64,000 nt of DNA from Heligmosomoides polygyrus polygyrus (taxonomy: Eukaryota > Nematoda > Chromadorea > Rhabditida > Heligmosomidae): contig OX377202.1 in assembly GCA_947396885.1 (NCBI GenBank), forward strand, positions 83,804,408 through 83,868,407. Direction: 5' to 3'. This document shows, piece after piece, positions 44,340 through 56,100 of the stretch (position 1 is the stretch's first letter; the number at the start of each line of letters is the position of its first letter). The notes beneath the pieces are model-generated. The model searched no databases and was not told the origin of the DNA. It saw nothing but the letters and a program-made list of their open reading frames with translations. A program made the translations under genes and the position numbers.

Positions 44340-44820
44340 AGATTAAGACGAACACCGTGCAGATGATCGATTATTGGTATTGCCCGTCGGCCAGAACGGG
44401 CGCGAATCCAAATTTATCAAGGGGAGTCCGCCTCGGGGACCGTGCATTCGACTCGAAGGGGTGGTAAGCAGCCTATATGGCTGCTGCTTTTCTAAGCTAC
44501 TCGCCTGTGTGGCTGTGTGAGAGCTCCTGTCCTATCGTCGGCCAGCCTGTGGTTGTTTTTTTTACTTGGAGGGCCAAGAAGCCCAGGTGGCCGCTGCCCT
44601 TCCCTGTGCGCTGAAGTACGGTTGGGGTGAATCCACAATTACTTAGCTATAGGTATACGCACTTCGCGCGCTTGTGACAAATCAATGCCTCGAAATCAGC
44701 GACCCCAGTTAGGCTCGCCAATCTAACTTTGTGGTTTTTCATTGAATCTTTTCTTCGTGGTCTACCGATGCGTACGCGACTACGAAGGGAAATTACAAGT
44801 TTGGCTACCTCTGTTTTTCC
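44340..44820. other. Unrecognised, moderately GC-rich DNA
   Basis: The segment near 44520-44640 has compositional features of retroelement untranslated regions, but no motif fixes its origin. Confidence 0.3.
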
Positions 44821-45290
44821 TTGTTCGGATCGATCCCTAAAACAGTGGTGATTAGCAGTCGGCAAATAAAAATGAAAATTCTAGGCCAAACAGTCAACTA
44901 ATATTTGGGCTATACTGGAGTAATGAGCAAACAAATTGACCGCAAAATTTATGGCGAACTAGAATGGATTTATTCGAGCTAATGCCTTTGCAACAAACTT
45001 GTGTCTGTGTCATTTTGAATGTGGAAGTTCAGTATTTGTATCGCTACTGATTGACACCATCAAGTTTATGTATTTATCATACTGGTTCAATAAAATAAAT
45101 GTGCAATGAATGTGGCAATAAATCCGCAGTGAATTCAAAAACAACGATTGCTTAGCGTTTTTCGTTTCCTTCATTACTCTTCCAAACGCATGATTCACGC
45201 TTCGAATGCTTGACTGCGCCCGTCAAAATAATCGACCATAAATAGCTTACCAATACCTTTACGTAATCTCCAGTTCAAAGGCCTCCTTCC
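44820..45290 (+). repeat. Direct repeat pair, copy 1 (with 46720-47180)
   Basis: Shared order: GATCGATCCCTAAAACAGTG against GATCGCTAAAATAGTG, ATTTGGGCTATACTGGAGTAATG, AATTGACCGCAAAATTTATGG, GACACCATCAAG and ACGTAATCTCCAGTTCAAAGG. Divergence is considerable. The two copies bracket the CR1 fragment and copy 4 of the recombinase-like family. Confidence 0.7.
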
Positions 45291-45339
45291 TTATCGCGAC
45301 CAGTTAGAGATTGCTGCAAGACTAACTATGATGAAATTA

Positions 45340-45840
45340 TCTCTTTTTTGCGGAATATTGACTGGAGTGGGCCATCCGCCTTGAGCACAGTAGACGAACT
45401 GTACGAAATGTTCATTGCCCTTCTCAAGGACTATCGAAACCTTTGTTCCCTTCTGCAAGAAACCTGCTCATCAGTACAAATGACCACTGTACCTAATCTG
45501 ACTAGCTAAAATACGTGAAATGGCTTTCAGGGAGGCTATACTCTCACCATTAAAATTAATTGAATACTTTAAAGCAGTCTCAAGGAGATTTTGCAAAAAA
45601 CAAGAAATTTTCAGCCTCAGTAGAAAAGAAAATGTCTTCATTGCGCAATTCCAGCGATTTCTTTCGTATGATAAATGCTAGGCTGAACTCTAAACTTGTA
45701 GATTATTCGGGGAAAAGGGCCCTCACTAACCAGGGCAAGCCGGAATTATTCGCTCGAACGCGCACATGGCATAGACGCTGCTCGTCGCCCGAGCATAAAC
45801 GCTCGCGCGTTGCTGTCTTGGCCGTTGCAGTTTAGTAGAC
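45340..45840 (+). pseudogene. CR1-like LINE, region upstream of the RT palm
   Basis: Readings in changing frames include LSTVDELYEMFIALLKDYRN followed by VEKKMSSLRNSSDFFRMINA and LVDYSGKRALTNQGKPE. In CR1-group ORF2 proteins the linker between endonuclease and polymerase has this form: a 'v..ly..l..ll...VPl' helix, then 'E..+l......FF++++.+l' and 'L....G'. Stops and shifts abound. It is probably the front part of the same insertion as the palm fragments at 47.6-48.5 kb. Confidence 0.55.
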
Positions 45841-46139
45841 CGATTTGTTACTGCCATTTATATTATCTTTATTCCGAACAGTTTGGATCGTTCAGGTTAC
45901 CATGTTGCCTCTATTGCACGTATACGATTTATTCTTAGAAGTATACGTTCTCTACTACGTGGTGAGGAACAGATTGTGAGAGTCCCAGTCCAAAGTGCTT
46001 AATCTGTGGAAACCTAAATGAAATTAATCGGTATTGGTAAACTGCTCAATACCGTTAACTGTCCGACGACAATAAATTTCCTCCGATTCCTGTAGTCATT
46101 CTCCCTACTCCCCTCCCTCCTCCGTTCCGCCCCGCCATT

Positions 46140-46650
46140 ACCCTTTTACCTTGCTCCGGAGTGAAGTGAAAAAAAGCTGGGGGTGTTCGCTGACAACCAG
46201 ATGAGGATGCCTAAGGACGACCTACTCGCAGCAAGACGAGCTGTAATAATATCGACATGAGGAATTTGCATTGCAGTACTCTAATCGTAACTGCCTAGAC
46301 ATTAGGTAATATAATATATTAGATAATAGATAATAGATTGTGCTATGGCAAGTTGACTTTATACCAGACCTCGTCCAGCCCGACAACGACGGGAAGGTTG
46401 CTGAGTGAAGATTTTGACGTCGCCAACTCGACTGAATATTCGCACTCGGACGAAGGACGACAAGATGGTCCCAGCTGATGTTCGATGAAAGCTTGCTGCT
46501 TAGGAGCTGAAAGGAATCCGCCGAGCAAGCGTCCCAGAAAAGTGATCGAGAAGCCGGGAGCTTCGGCCCACCGACATCTATAGTACCTAACAAACAGAAG
46601 CTAGGACAGGGAGCCGCAAAAGCCACTCTGGGCCACTCTCGCATTTTAAA
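46140..46650 (+). pseudogene. Recombinase-like multi-copy gene, copy 4 (short)
   Basis: It matches the exon around 35.06-35.2 kb (GTTCGCTGACAACCAGATGAGGATG, GCAAGACGAGCTGT) and the later segment CAAGCGTCCCAGAAAAGTGATCGAGAAGCCGGGAGC. It sits between the CR1 fragments and is too short and damaged to be functional. Confidence 0.5.
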
Positions 46651-46719
46651 TGTAAATTGAGATCATGAGGTCATGAAATCGTTTGTACCAATAAGGAAAA
46701 ACGTTTAGCGACTCCTGTT

Positions 46720-47180
46720 TTTTTGGGTTCGATCGCTAAAATAGTGTCGACAATAAATCGACATATAAAAATGAAAATTCTAAGCCAAGCCAGGTGTCTA
46801 TTATTTGGGCTATCCTGGAGTGATGGGAGGGGAAATTGACCGCGAAATTTATGGTCATCTGGAATGTGTTTTTTCAAACTAACGCCTACGCAACAATTTT
46901 GTCTCTGTATTGTTTTGAGTGTGGATGTGAGTTTATGCCGCAACTGGTTGACTACCATCAAGTAATTATAATTACCAAATTGGTTCCCATAATGATGGCC
47001 ATAAATGTGCGATGTATCCGAAAACAACGTTTGATTAACGTTTTTCATTTGCTCGTTATTCCTCCGACCATGTTCACGTGATTCCCCTCTTCAAACGGTT
47101 AACTGCGGCCATCGAATTTACTGATCATAAACAGCTGACCAGCTTTTCTACGTGACCTCCAGCTCAAATGGTACATTTTT
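46720..47180 (+). repeat. Direct repeat pair, copy 2 (with 44820-45290)
   Basis: See the first copy for shared landmarks. This copy ends near 47175 with ACGTGACCTCCAGCTCAAATGG. Confidence 0.7.
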
Positions 47181-47639
47181 CTCAAATAATTGAATTAACG
47201 ATCGATAACGACTTTCTGTGAGGTCCGTCGACCAGCCAACATTCTCTACTTTATGTGGAAGACCTAACACTTCATACTGTGCGTCCTTAAAGTTTGCCTT
47301 CTCAGTGAGTAGGCTACCGATGAAAAAATAGAATTTTGCATTCCAAGGGATTCATTGGCAACTATTTATTGCTAAAAAATAAAATTAAATTAAAACAGTA
47401 GAATACAGCGCTTCTCATAAAACTATGTTTTAATAATTGTCAATTTAATTCATTATGTTTAGCGCAAATTTCCTACAGTATTACGTCTGAGCTAATAAAT
47501 GTTTCATTTATTTATTTTTTCAGCAAACGAACTACAACTATGGCAAACCAGAACTGGCTTTAGCTTATCTTTGAGAAGCCAACTTTAGCTTCAAAGTTTT
47601 GTGCTAAACGTGTGAGATCGAGCTTTTCTTAGTCACAGA

Positions 47640-48500
47640 ATGTCACCAGCGTGTGTCTTCTGCAAGGTCGAGTTTTATCACCTATTTTGTTCAACGTATT
47701 TGACTCTGACTTGCCCACTAATTTGCAAACAAATGGCGTCAAATGAAGGATTTACTTAAGTATTGCACTTCTTTGTGCGCCTTACAAAAAAATGAACAAA
47801 ACATAGTAGAACATAACGAGTGGCTTACGTGTTTCTCGACCTGATGCTTTCTCTGATGCGAAATTTAATGAATCGAAGCATCGCAGCAAAAACTAGCTCT
47901 CAGTCAAAATTTTGGAGAAGACATTATGATAAGGATAACGACGATTTAATGTGTTAACGCTTCTGTGCCGACACCATATCTGAAACAGTACATTATCGAG
48001 AGGGTTGTGAGCAGATGTAGAAGAGCAGAAGGAACAATTAGATAGATGAGCACCAGAAATTTATTTAATTGATAATCAACCTTATCATAAGCTAATAAAT
48101 AGGTGAGCATTGAAAAAATTGACGAAATTTCCTGCTATGAATAACGAGTCTTGTTGTTTGCGAGTGTTGGATCGAGAAGCACCACACAACAGCAAGCCAG
48201 GGGCTTCGTAATTAAGGTCACGTTTTGTCTATACAAGTGAGATTTCAATTGTTTTTTCTGATTTGCAGACGATGTGAAGATTTATCGTGAAGTGACATCT
48301 CGTCAGGACGAGTATGGACTTTTTACAGGATGCTGATGATGAAGTGATGGCATGGTCGATAGAGTGGAAGTTAAGGTTTGACCCTCTAACAAAAAATGAA
48401 GGCTCGCCTACGAATGGTTTATCTGATAATATTTTGAAATGCAAAATGGGGAATTCTATAGTTAAACCGCATGAAATACAGGACTTAGACTTCTAGTACA
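47640..48500 (+). pseudogene. CR1/jockey-like LINE reverse transcriptase palm, interrupted
   Basis: At 47655-47745 one frame reads LLQGRVLSPILFNVFDSDLP, the conserved (V/L)PQGS.LSPILFN.F..DLP motif. The catalytic motif appears at about 48264 as FADDVKIYREVTSRQDE, and after a +1 shift continues MDFLQDADDEVMAWSIEWKL (the LQ.DLD.L..WS..W.L segment). In an intact enzyme only some tens of residues separate these; here about 500 bp of unrelated DNA intervenes. The pseudogene is therefore broken by an insertion and frameshifts. Confidence 0.75.
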
Positions 48501-49540
48501 ATGGAAGCTTGACTTCAGTGAACAGTATAGGGACAACGCATAATCACTAAAAGGACATTTCATGAAAAGCGATAACACCCGTGTTCCAGATTTTTAAGGG
48601 CTTAGCTAGAAACAGTAAAAATGCGCTTGTCCTGAGTTATACTAATTGCACCACGAAGCCATGAAAGGAAGAGTTAAATTGGTCTCTGCAACTATTAGGA
48701 TTGTTTCGCTAGTGGTGGACAGGAAAAAATTGCCTTTGATAGAGCAAGACCTCACTTAGGTCCAATTTTCTTGTAAACACAGCTGGCTCAATGTATCTCA
48801 AACTTGCTAAGAACACACCTTTCCCTTACAGCCTGCAACGTGAAGCCTCAAGCTTCATTTTGAAGCCTTAGCGCCCTAGGGTATTGCTCATTTCTTTGCT
48901 TAATTTCGTTCGTTATGTTTTTTTCGGTGAATTGTTCTTTTACTGATGTGTGTTTGTGTTCCGTTATTGCTCTTCTGTGTATATGATGTGTGCCTTAAGC
49001 AGAGTAGTAAACCTACACTTATGGTTAAGGAATTTTTGCTGGTCTTCAAAAATCCAACGTTAACTGTAACGTTTTGTGCTAAACTGATTTTGATTCACTT
49101 TTTGCATCAATAAATATTCTGTTCTGTTGCGTTCTGCCTTCTAATTACATTAAATGACCCCGAGCTGGGTTTTCAAATTCTCTTAGGGTCCATTTTCGCA
49201 AACTCTGATGATGAGCTAGTGCGATAAGTTCGAGAAGTCTCTCAATTGATATCGCTTACCGTCATAAACAATTCACAGCTCTGCTGACTGTGCACATCCT
49301 GAAGGGAATAGCGCGCATCTCGTTTTGACTTGGGCAGGTGAGGGAGGGGAGGGGTGCGAAATTTCAGAAATCTTTTTAAGATCACGGCTGCTGCTAGGTG
49401 GAATGCTACACGGGGACAAATGGAGAAGCAGATCTTAATTTAAAAAAGCAAAATTTAAAAAAGTCTTTTTGGAATTCTCATTTTTTCAGTTGTTGAGATG
49501 ACATTTCGCTCTTTCCAAACCTGATCCTTGATCGTTACGG
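48501..49540. other. Intergenic, no gene seen
   Basis: No exon, RNA or clear repeat boundary is recognised. Confidence 0.4.
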
Positions 49541-49549
49541 TACCAGACC

Positions 49550-49700
49550 TGTCTTGGAAGGATAAAACACTGACATGTTCATTTGCTCGTCGGTTGGCCA
49601 CCGTAAGTCATTCTCTACAGGCCAAATACACATTCAAATCGACATCTAAACAATAGAGGGGCGAATGAGGCACCCTGTGCATCACTGCCACGACCGGTCT
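49550..49700 (+). repeat. SINE body
   Basis: CTTGGAAGGATAAAACACTGACATGTTCATT, GTCGGTTGGCCACCGTAAGTCATT and AGGCCAAATACACATTCAAAT are SINE blocks in order. The head is not preserved. Confidence 0.55.
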
Positions 49701-50154
49701 TCTACATTCGACAATGAGGCACAAACGGCAGGAAGTCACTCGCATGTTCATACTGTGATGTTCTCAGTGTACTATGTTGCACTAAGAAAGTAGATAGAAG
49801 GATGAAGCTCAGCCATCTTCAATCTATTTCGGAATAATGACGCATCCTACTTCTATCTAATGCCGAGTAGTCAATGTACCGAACTTGAACAATAGGCGTG
49901 TTAACGCACTATTTAAAAAACCCCGTCTCAGTATCTCCATGTCTAGAGATAAATGAGGGAATGGATCTGTAGTGTACACCGAAACACGAACTCTGTGCGT
50001 GAAGATGATAAAGAATAAAGGTTCATCATTAGTATTGAGATGCGGATTACAGTAAGCAGAGTACGAGCGTTTTACTCAAACCCATTCTTTTGTAAGGATA
50101 GCGTACAGGTTAAAGCTTATGGGATTGATCTCGCATAATATGAGTTATGTAGCT

Positions 50155-50500
50155 CGCTTGGCAGCGCTGTCGGAATAGGCACCGGCTGTTGCGCGCATAA
50201 ATTCCAGATCGCTGGTTCGGATTCCCCCTCCTCCGGGTCAATCAAGCCTTCAGTGAATTCAAAAAAGTCCTTTTGATTTCTTTCATTCGTTGTGATGACG
50301 TTTGGTGCTTCATGAGTCTGGTCTTTCATCACCCCGGGTCGGTGAACTGATGCCATGCTTTTCTAATCGTATGAAGGACATGTCACTGAGTTATCCTTCG
50401 GTTGACCACCGCAAGTAATTGTGTAGGCCAAATAAAGATTTAAATTGCCTCCACTCATCTTGTTATGGTAGAATGCGTGGCGCATCCTGAAAGTGTTTGA
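50155..50500 (+). repeat. tRNA-derived SINE with well-preserved head
   Basis: The head has A-box-like TTGGCAGCGCTGTCGG and B-box GGTTCGGATTCC about 45 bases apart. The body then runs GGGTCAATCAAGCCTTC, CCCCGGGTCGGTGAACTGATG, AAGGACATGTCACTGAG, GGTTGACCACCGCAAGTAATTGTGTAGGCC, TAAATTGCCTCCACTCATC and GCGTGGCGCATCC. It is among the best of the copies for a consensus. Confidence 0.7.
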
Positions 50501-51355
50501 GTATGACCGTCCTCCATCCTTCACCCTAGTATAGGTCATCCAATTCATCTTACGATGTCCAAACAATCATGAAGCTGTTCCAGTGCTGGGGCAATTGACG
50601 TAGCCAATGGGATTGGGGAACGATCGAACCATCTAAAGAGTTTGCATGGCATTAGGTGGAATTGTGAAATGCAAAGGCGCGTCAGCAGTGTTAACTCGTC
50701 GTTAAGAATTCTGCAGCTGCGCGGCTCCTTTCCATGTGCGGATTTCGGTGCTCCAGCCGATGTCGGCTTCAGTTTCAAGTTTCCTGTGGGGTGGTGCTCG
50801 ACCACTAGCCGTTCCGGCTTTCCTCGTGTGTGCCATGTTGGTATAGTTGCGCTACGCTTACTGGATCCAGTCGCAACGACCTTCCACGGATGCCCAGTGC
50901 GCAACATTGCTGCCGGATTCGAAGCCCGGTCTAATATTTGCCCTGGCCTTGCTCACTGCATGCATGCGTGCTTGTTGCAAATCCTGCTCTATCTGAGGAT
51001 TGCTTACGGTGGGTGACACCTATTCAAAATGGGTGAGAGCTCTCGAGTTCTGCCGCTTGTTTCTGCAATGATGCCTGCAGCGTGTTTATGCCTTTTGTCT
51101 TTTAACTTTTCTCTAACAGTAAGAAAAGAACCTTGTTTCTACACTGAGGTGTATGAAATAATGGATCGAACATAAAGTCTCCGCTGTTTCCTGCTTTTAA
51201 ATTCGAACGATCATAGACGATCATAACTCCGACCAGAATAAACCCTTTCCAGAACTATTGCGTTTGAAATATCGCTTCCAATAAAAAACACTGCCAAGTA
51301 TTTTTGAATTATGAGTAACTAGTATTTCATGAGTATTGTGCACGTCTATTTGATG
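50501..51355. other. Non-coding; both strands open by chance
   Basis: A GC-richer stretch (50650-51015) is open on both strands but shows no family pattern or splice signals. Nothing else is recognised. Confidence 0.35.
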
Positions 51356-51357
51356 TA

Positions 51358-51412
<55 letters not shown>

Positions 51413-51413
51413 A
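51356..51413. repeat. ATAA microsatellite
   Basis: About fourteen uninterrupted copies of the tetranucleotide AAAT/ATAA. Confidence 0.95.
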
Positions 51414-52017
51414 CTAGTCAATTAGAGCTCATGAACTGTCGGAAAGCAATTTTCATGTCCTTTCGAACACGGTGAGATTTCCCATCGGTTGGATTTCTCA
51501 AAAATAAAGAAAATATTCTGCAAGAGACGTGCCTTTAAATTAAACAGATCAAAATATAGCATTCTTATACAAATCCTACAGTTTTTGGGTGGGATGTTTT
51601 ATTTGGAGTTGTCGCCAGGCTGAGTACGAACAATGTTTTTACCAGAGCAGATCACATTTTCAACAGATTTCCATACTATACTTTTAGGTTTCCATCAACA
51701 CATGCTATATTCTGCTGTTTACTTTCTGAACTCAAGTGCCAGTATACCAACAATAGGTCATCGAGCTCCAAAAATAACCGTTTGAGAGTGATCTTAAAGC
51801 CTTGCGATGATTCGCAGAGGCCAAGTGCCGATTATATTTCCTTGCAGTTATTTTGAAATATTCCCGTGGTATGCTCTTTGTAACGCTTAATTACTTTTCA
51901 TAGTTTCGTTATTTTTTATTAAGGAAATAACCCATAAGTTAGCATTGGCACCCATACATATCCTTCTTTGTTTTTCCCTATCGTAGAGCGTAATCTAGAT
52001 GAATCTCCTTCTTTAGC

Positions 52018-52721
52018 TTTTGCAAGGTAGGGTCCTAGAAGGATAACCCTACTATACATTTTTGATAAACAAGCCTTGGGCTAAATTATGGAAAGTGATT
52101 TTTGCTCTGCTTCTACGTAGTGCTCTGGATCGTCTTTTCTGTAGAAGACTCTCCATCCTTTTAAACCTGCATATCTCTAGATTGAGGTATCCTGTCATAT
52201 GTCGGTACTTTAGCACTGGTTTTTGAGAATCTTGTTTCTAACATAGTATTCCTGACATAGTATTAATTTTCGCCGTAGCGTTTCCGAGATTTAAGTCATA
52301 AAGCTCTAGGACACGAAAACCGAGAGTTTCGGATCTTACTAAACGTTTAAACTCCCTAATTTTTATAAGACATCTTATATATTTTACATGCGTCAAAACT
52401 ATAGGTTTTCTTCTTTGCACGCTTACTAAAACTTGACATTGATCTGTGCAGGAAAATACTGGTATAAAGGCGGAACATTGCAAGCGCCAAAGTGAGAGAC
52501 GAAAACCTTCGGTCCAGGCAAGTAGAACAGGGACAGGTTCCAGAAAGCAATGTAAATCTAGAGAGATGCAGGTTTAAAATGATGGAAAGCCTTCCACAAA
52601 AAAGACGATCTTCCGGAGCACCACGTAGAAGCAGAGCAAAAATCACTTTCCATAATTTAGCCCAAGGCTTGTTTATCAAAAATATTTAGTAGGATTATCC
52701 TTCTAAGACGCTCCCTTGCAT
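52018..52721. mobile_element. Inverted-repeat element, about 700 bp
   Basis: The left arm (TTGCAAGGTAGGGTCCTAGAAGGATAACCCTACT..., TTTTTGATAAACAAGCCTTGGGCTAAATTATGG) faces its inverse ending near 52721 (CCATAATTTAGCCCAAGGCTTG, AGTAGGATTATCCTTCTAAGACGCTCCCTTGCA). The arms are about 170 bp. The minus-strand frame through the right arm is a by-product of the repeat. No transposase is present. Confidence 0.7.
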
Positions 52722-53147
52722 TAGTCTCAATCTCGCTATCCTGGTCCTCCAGCTCAAATTGTTGAAGCTCGAACTAGCGACTATCCGAGAATTGTATAAG
52801 GCTTAAGGAGTATGCTGAAATTCAAGATAGCCGGTGATAGTTGTTAGTGCAGGGTTCAGGGTTTAGTGGAGTAGAAATTTTCGGGCTCAATTTCTATCCC
52901 TCTACGGCTTTCATTTTCCTGACTGCAACACTTCTAATTCATTCTCGAACCATGCGCCAATAAGCTACTCCCTCATTCGGTGAGCAGAAAGTCGTTCAAA
53001 TTCAGTGCTGAATATACTGTACGATTATTTCTGGAAAACCCACACCCCTCACTTTTCTGCTAACAATTATTTCTAGATGAAGATTAAAAAATGATTCATC
53101 TGAAAAAATTGCAAGAAAATGTAACTCGAAATATCTCAGCTCTACAG

Positions 53148-56100
53148 TGCTAATTGTCATTGAAGGTTGCCCTACAAACGCTGTATTTGATGCTGGAACG
53201 GTTAGCCGACAACTCTATGACATGAGAAGTGAGTTTGCTATCGGGTGTTTTCTTTTTTACTGATGGTTTTCGATCGACCAATTTCTTCAACTACTAGGTT
53301 TATCAGAAATTTTTGACTTGAATTTTGTTTGTTCGTTTATTGCACAGGCAAGCCCGTTTGGTCTTACGGTGACAAAAATCAGAACAATAGCATTAACACC
53401 AAAACGCAACTGTACAAACCTTCGCATTGTAATCCTCAAAGAAAAATAGCACGTTCAGTTTTCTAGATCCACCCCTTGTGTTTGGCGTTCTCAATCGAAC
53501 TTTTATGCTACTCAAAATTTTGTCTGGTCAATCAGCATTGAACATGCGAGTTCAATACTGATTGACCAGACAAAATTTTGAGTAGCATAATACTGTCAAA
53601 TTTCTTTCTCCTGCAGACTAACGTCTCATTGCCCAAGTTGAAATTTCGCGTGCTGCGTATTGGAGTTCTATCATAACTAAACCTAATCTTACAAATTTTT
53701 TTCGGGTGAAATTGTTTTGCATCCTCTCAAGTGCAGACCTTTTAAAGATTGAAAGCTACCGTCTCATACTCTAATATTGGTCCGACATACCTGTTGCGGA
53801 CTTACAAAAGATTCTGAGGGTTCCTTTTTGAATGTCTTCTGAAGATCTTGTGCAAGGTGATAGTAGCTTGAAGTGTTATTCTGTAATACACGTCGATGTG
53901 CCTCGAGTGTTTGATATTTTCAGAGTTCCTGGGTGGCCATACGGATGTGGACCTGTGGTTTCCATTTTATAAGCACGGTTTGTTGCTTTACCGTGGCCAC
54001 CTGCCCGCTCAGTCCTTTCTAGAATTCAGCAAACACTCCTGTTTAGCCTCACCGTTTGGTCAATTCAAGGTGTCTGTCACATGTGATCTTGAGTGTTACG
54101 ACTTCGACTCGTTCCTAACCAAGCCTTGCAGGTAGGATCCTGCTCCTTGTAGCATTCATTCTTTTCGAAATGATCGTCTTCGCAAGAAGCTGTGTGAAGG
54201 TTGTTCTGCATAGAAAATCATTTCAACGAGGTGCTACCCTATTATAATCGTGATCACCTTCATCATAATTTGTTATCCAAAGTTGAGTTGTTGTTACATG
54301 AGTTTCTGTAATAAATAAATAAATAAATACATATAATCATACTTATCATCATCATCAACAGCAGCAACCAAAACAGTTGTCATGCTTAGTTAAAAGGGCA
54401 AACCAAGTTAAAAGGGCATCTAAAATTTCACCTGCTTTGCTCCAGATGCTTTCTGAGGGAAAGCTTAAAAGGAGGCTTCTTGAGCCATTGTCTGCCACAG
54501 TTCTCCAATGGGTTCTCTTCCCTCGAAGGGCACGAAGAACTTCATTTTGTTTATGGAAGGCTTTCACGGAGAAGTCCGACCAACGCGTTGGTGGGGGTCC
54601 TCATATTCTCTTGGCATCCTGACGAATTCAGTCAGTGACGGCTCTCGGCCTGCGAGTGTCTGCGCAACGTATTATATAGTCGGCCCACCTAATTTTTGAC
54701 AACTTGGCCGGTCCGACAGCGTCTCTGATCTTCGAACGTCGACGAAGCTCGGGACTCCAGAAGCCTTCCTCACTTGCGTCAAACGTGTCACTCACGCTTA
54801 TCAAAGCACAGTCCTCTCCGGCCCTCGCTGCGCAATCCCGAACAGCGCTAGCTAGCTTTTATTCAAAAAGTGCCGGATTTTAAATAAAAAGTGCCAGTTT
54901 AAAGTAAAAATAAAGGTTGAGGATGAAGGACGAGGTTTGTCAATTCCTTTTTGGGTTGTGCCGCGCATTTTACATCTAAGCGATATTGTGGGGGCTATTT
55001 CAATGCGTATTTGGTTCACGCTGTGACTTGTGGTGACTAGCTCTTGTTTATATTGAAACCTATCTGGTACCAACTCATCAACCACGGAGGGAGGAAAAGT
55101 TTGGTCGGTCTGGGTAGGGAATCTGAACCAAAAACCTTGAATCGGAGAGCACTTTATAGCCGTCGTTTCTTCCGATTGCCCTATCACGCAACCACTCCAA
55201 AATATTCTCGGAAAAATCACCATAAATGGTCTGGATTTCTTAATTTCTTAACATTTCAACGGCTTCTAAGAGACACTAGGGAAGCCTATGTTACTTATTT
55301 GTTTTTGTTCATCGATAACACGATTAGTGGTTTTAATATGGTCTTGACATTTCGTTCATATTCATTCTATATAAAAGTAAACACTACTGTTGTAACATGG
55401 ATGAACACATACACACGTTGTTCCACAGCTGTAAAAAATTGAATTTTAATTTGAAGTTTTTTCAATAGATGGAGAAATGAGAAGAACACATGCGGATGGA
55501 ACGGCGATGAAATCGACTTTATCCGCATGAAGGGCTCTTGGGGCGAATCTGAAGGTGACACCATCTTTGGAAAATCTGATCGTGCAGGTGAGCCAGGTTT
55601 TATATTACTATTATGTCGTTGCATATGAAATGGCCGATTTTGCTACGTTAGTTCTTGGTCGATTTTTCGTGGCTACGAATGTTGCCTTTCGGACATGGCA
55701 TACAGTTTCTGAAAGCGCAGTATCTCCACTTTCTTACTATTTATATGTAGTTTTGTGACATAGCTAACCTCTTACCGAGTTTTAAACCTCGTTTTTACAG
55801 TAGGAGTCAACGTGATATTACAGGGTTCTACTGATATAACTGGAAAAGTGGAAATAAGGCCTGCGGCTGCGGCTCGTAGTATCGGCCCTGCATTTTGGAG
55901 GATTTCGCTATGGAACACACAATTCGCTTGAAAGGTTTAGTACTGGAGATGATTGTCTTGAAGATGAAGACCGAGGGAGGCCGCCATCCCTCCTTAACGA
56001 CGACCAACTCAAACCCATTTAGAAGCGGGTTCGCGTCGAACTGTGAGAGTGCCAGCACAGCATTTCGTCGTTGACGGCGGCACTATCAGTCGCCACTTAA

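Noticed and set aside
50545..51016. Overlapping open frames of about 120 codons on both strands
   Set aside because: No conserved pattern, signal or splice site; GC-richer DNA with few stops on both strands.
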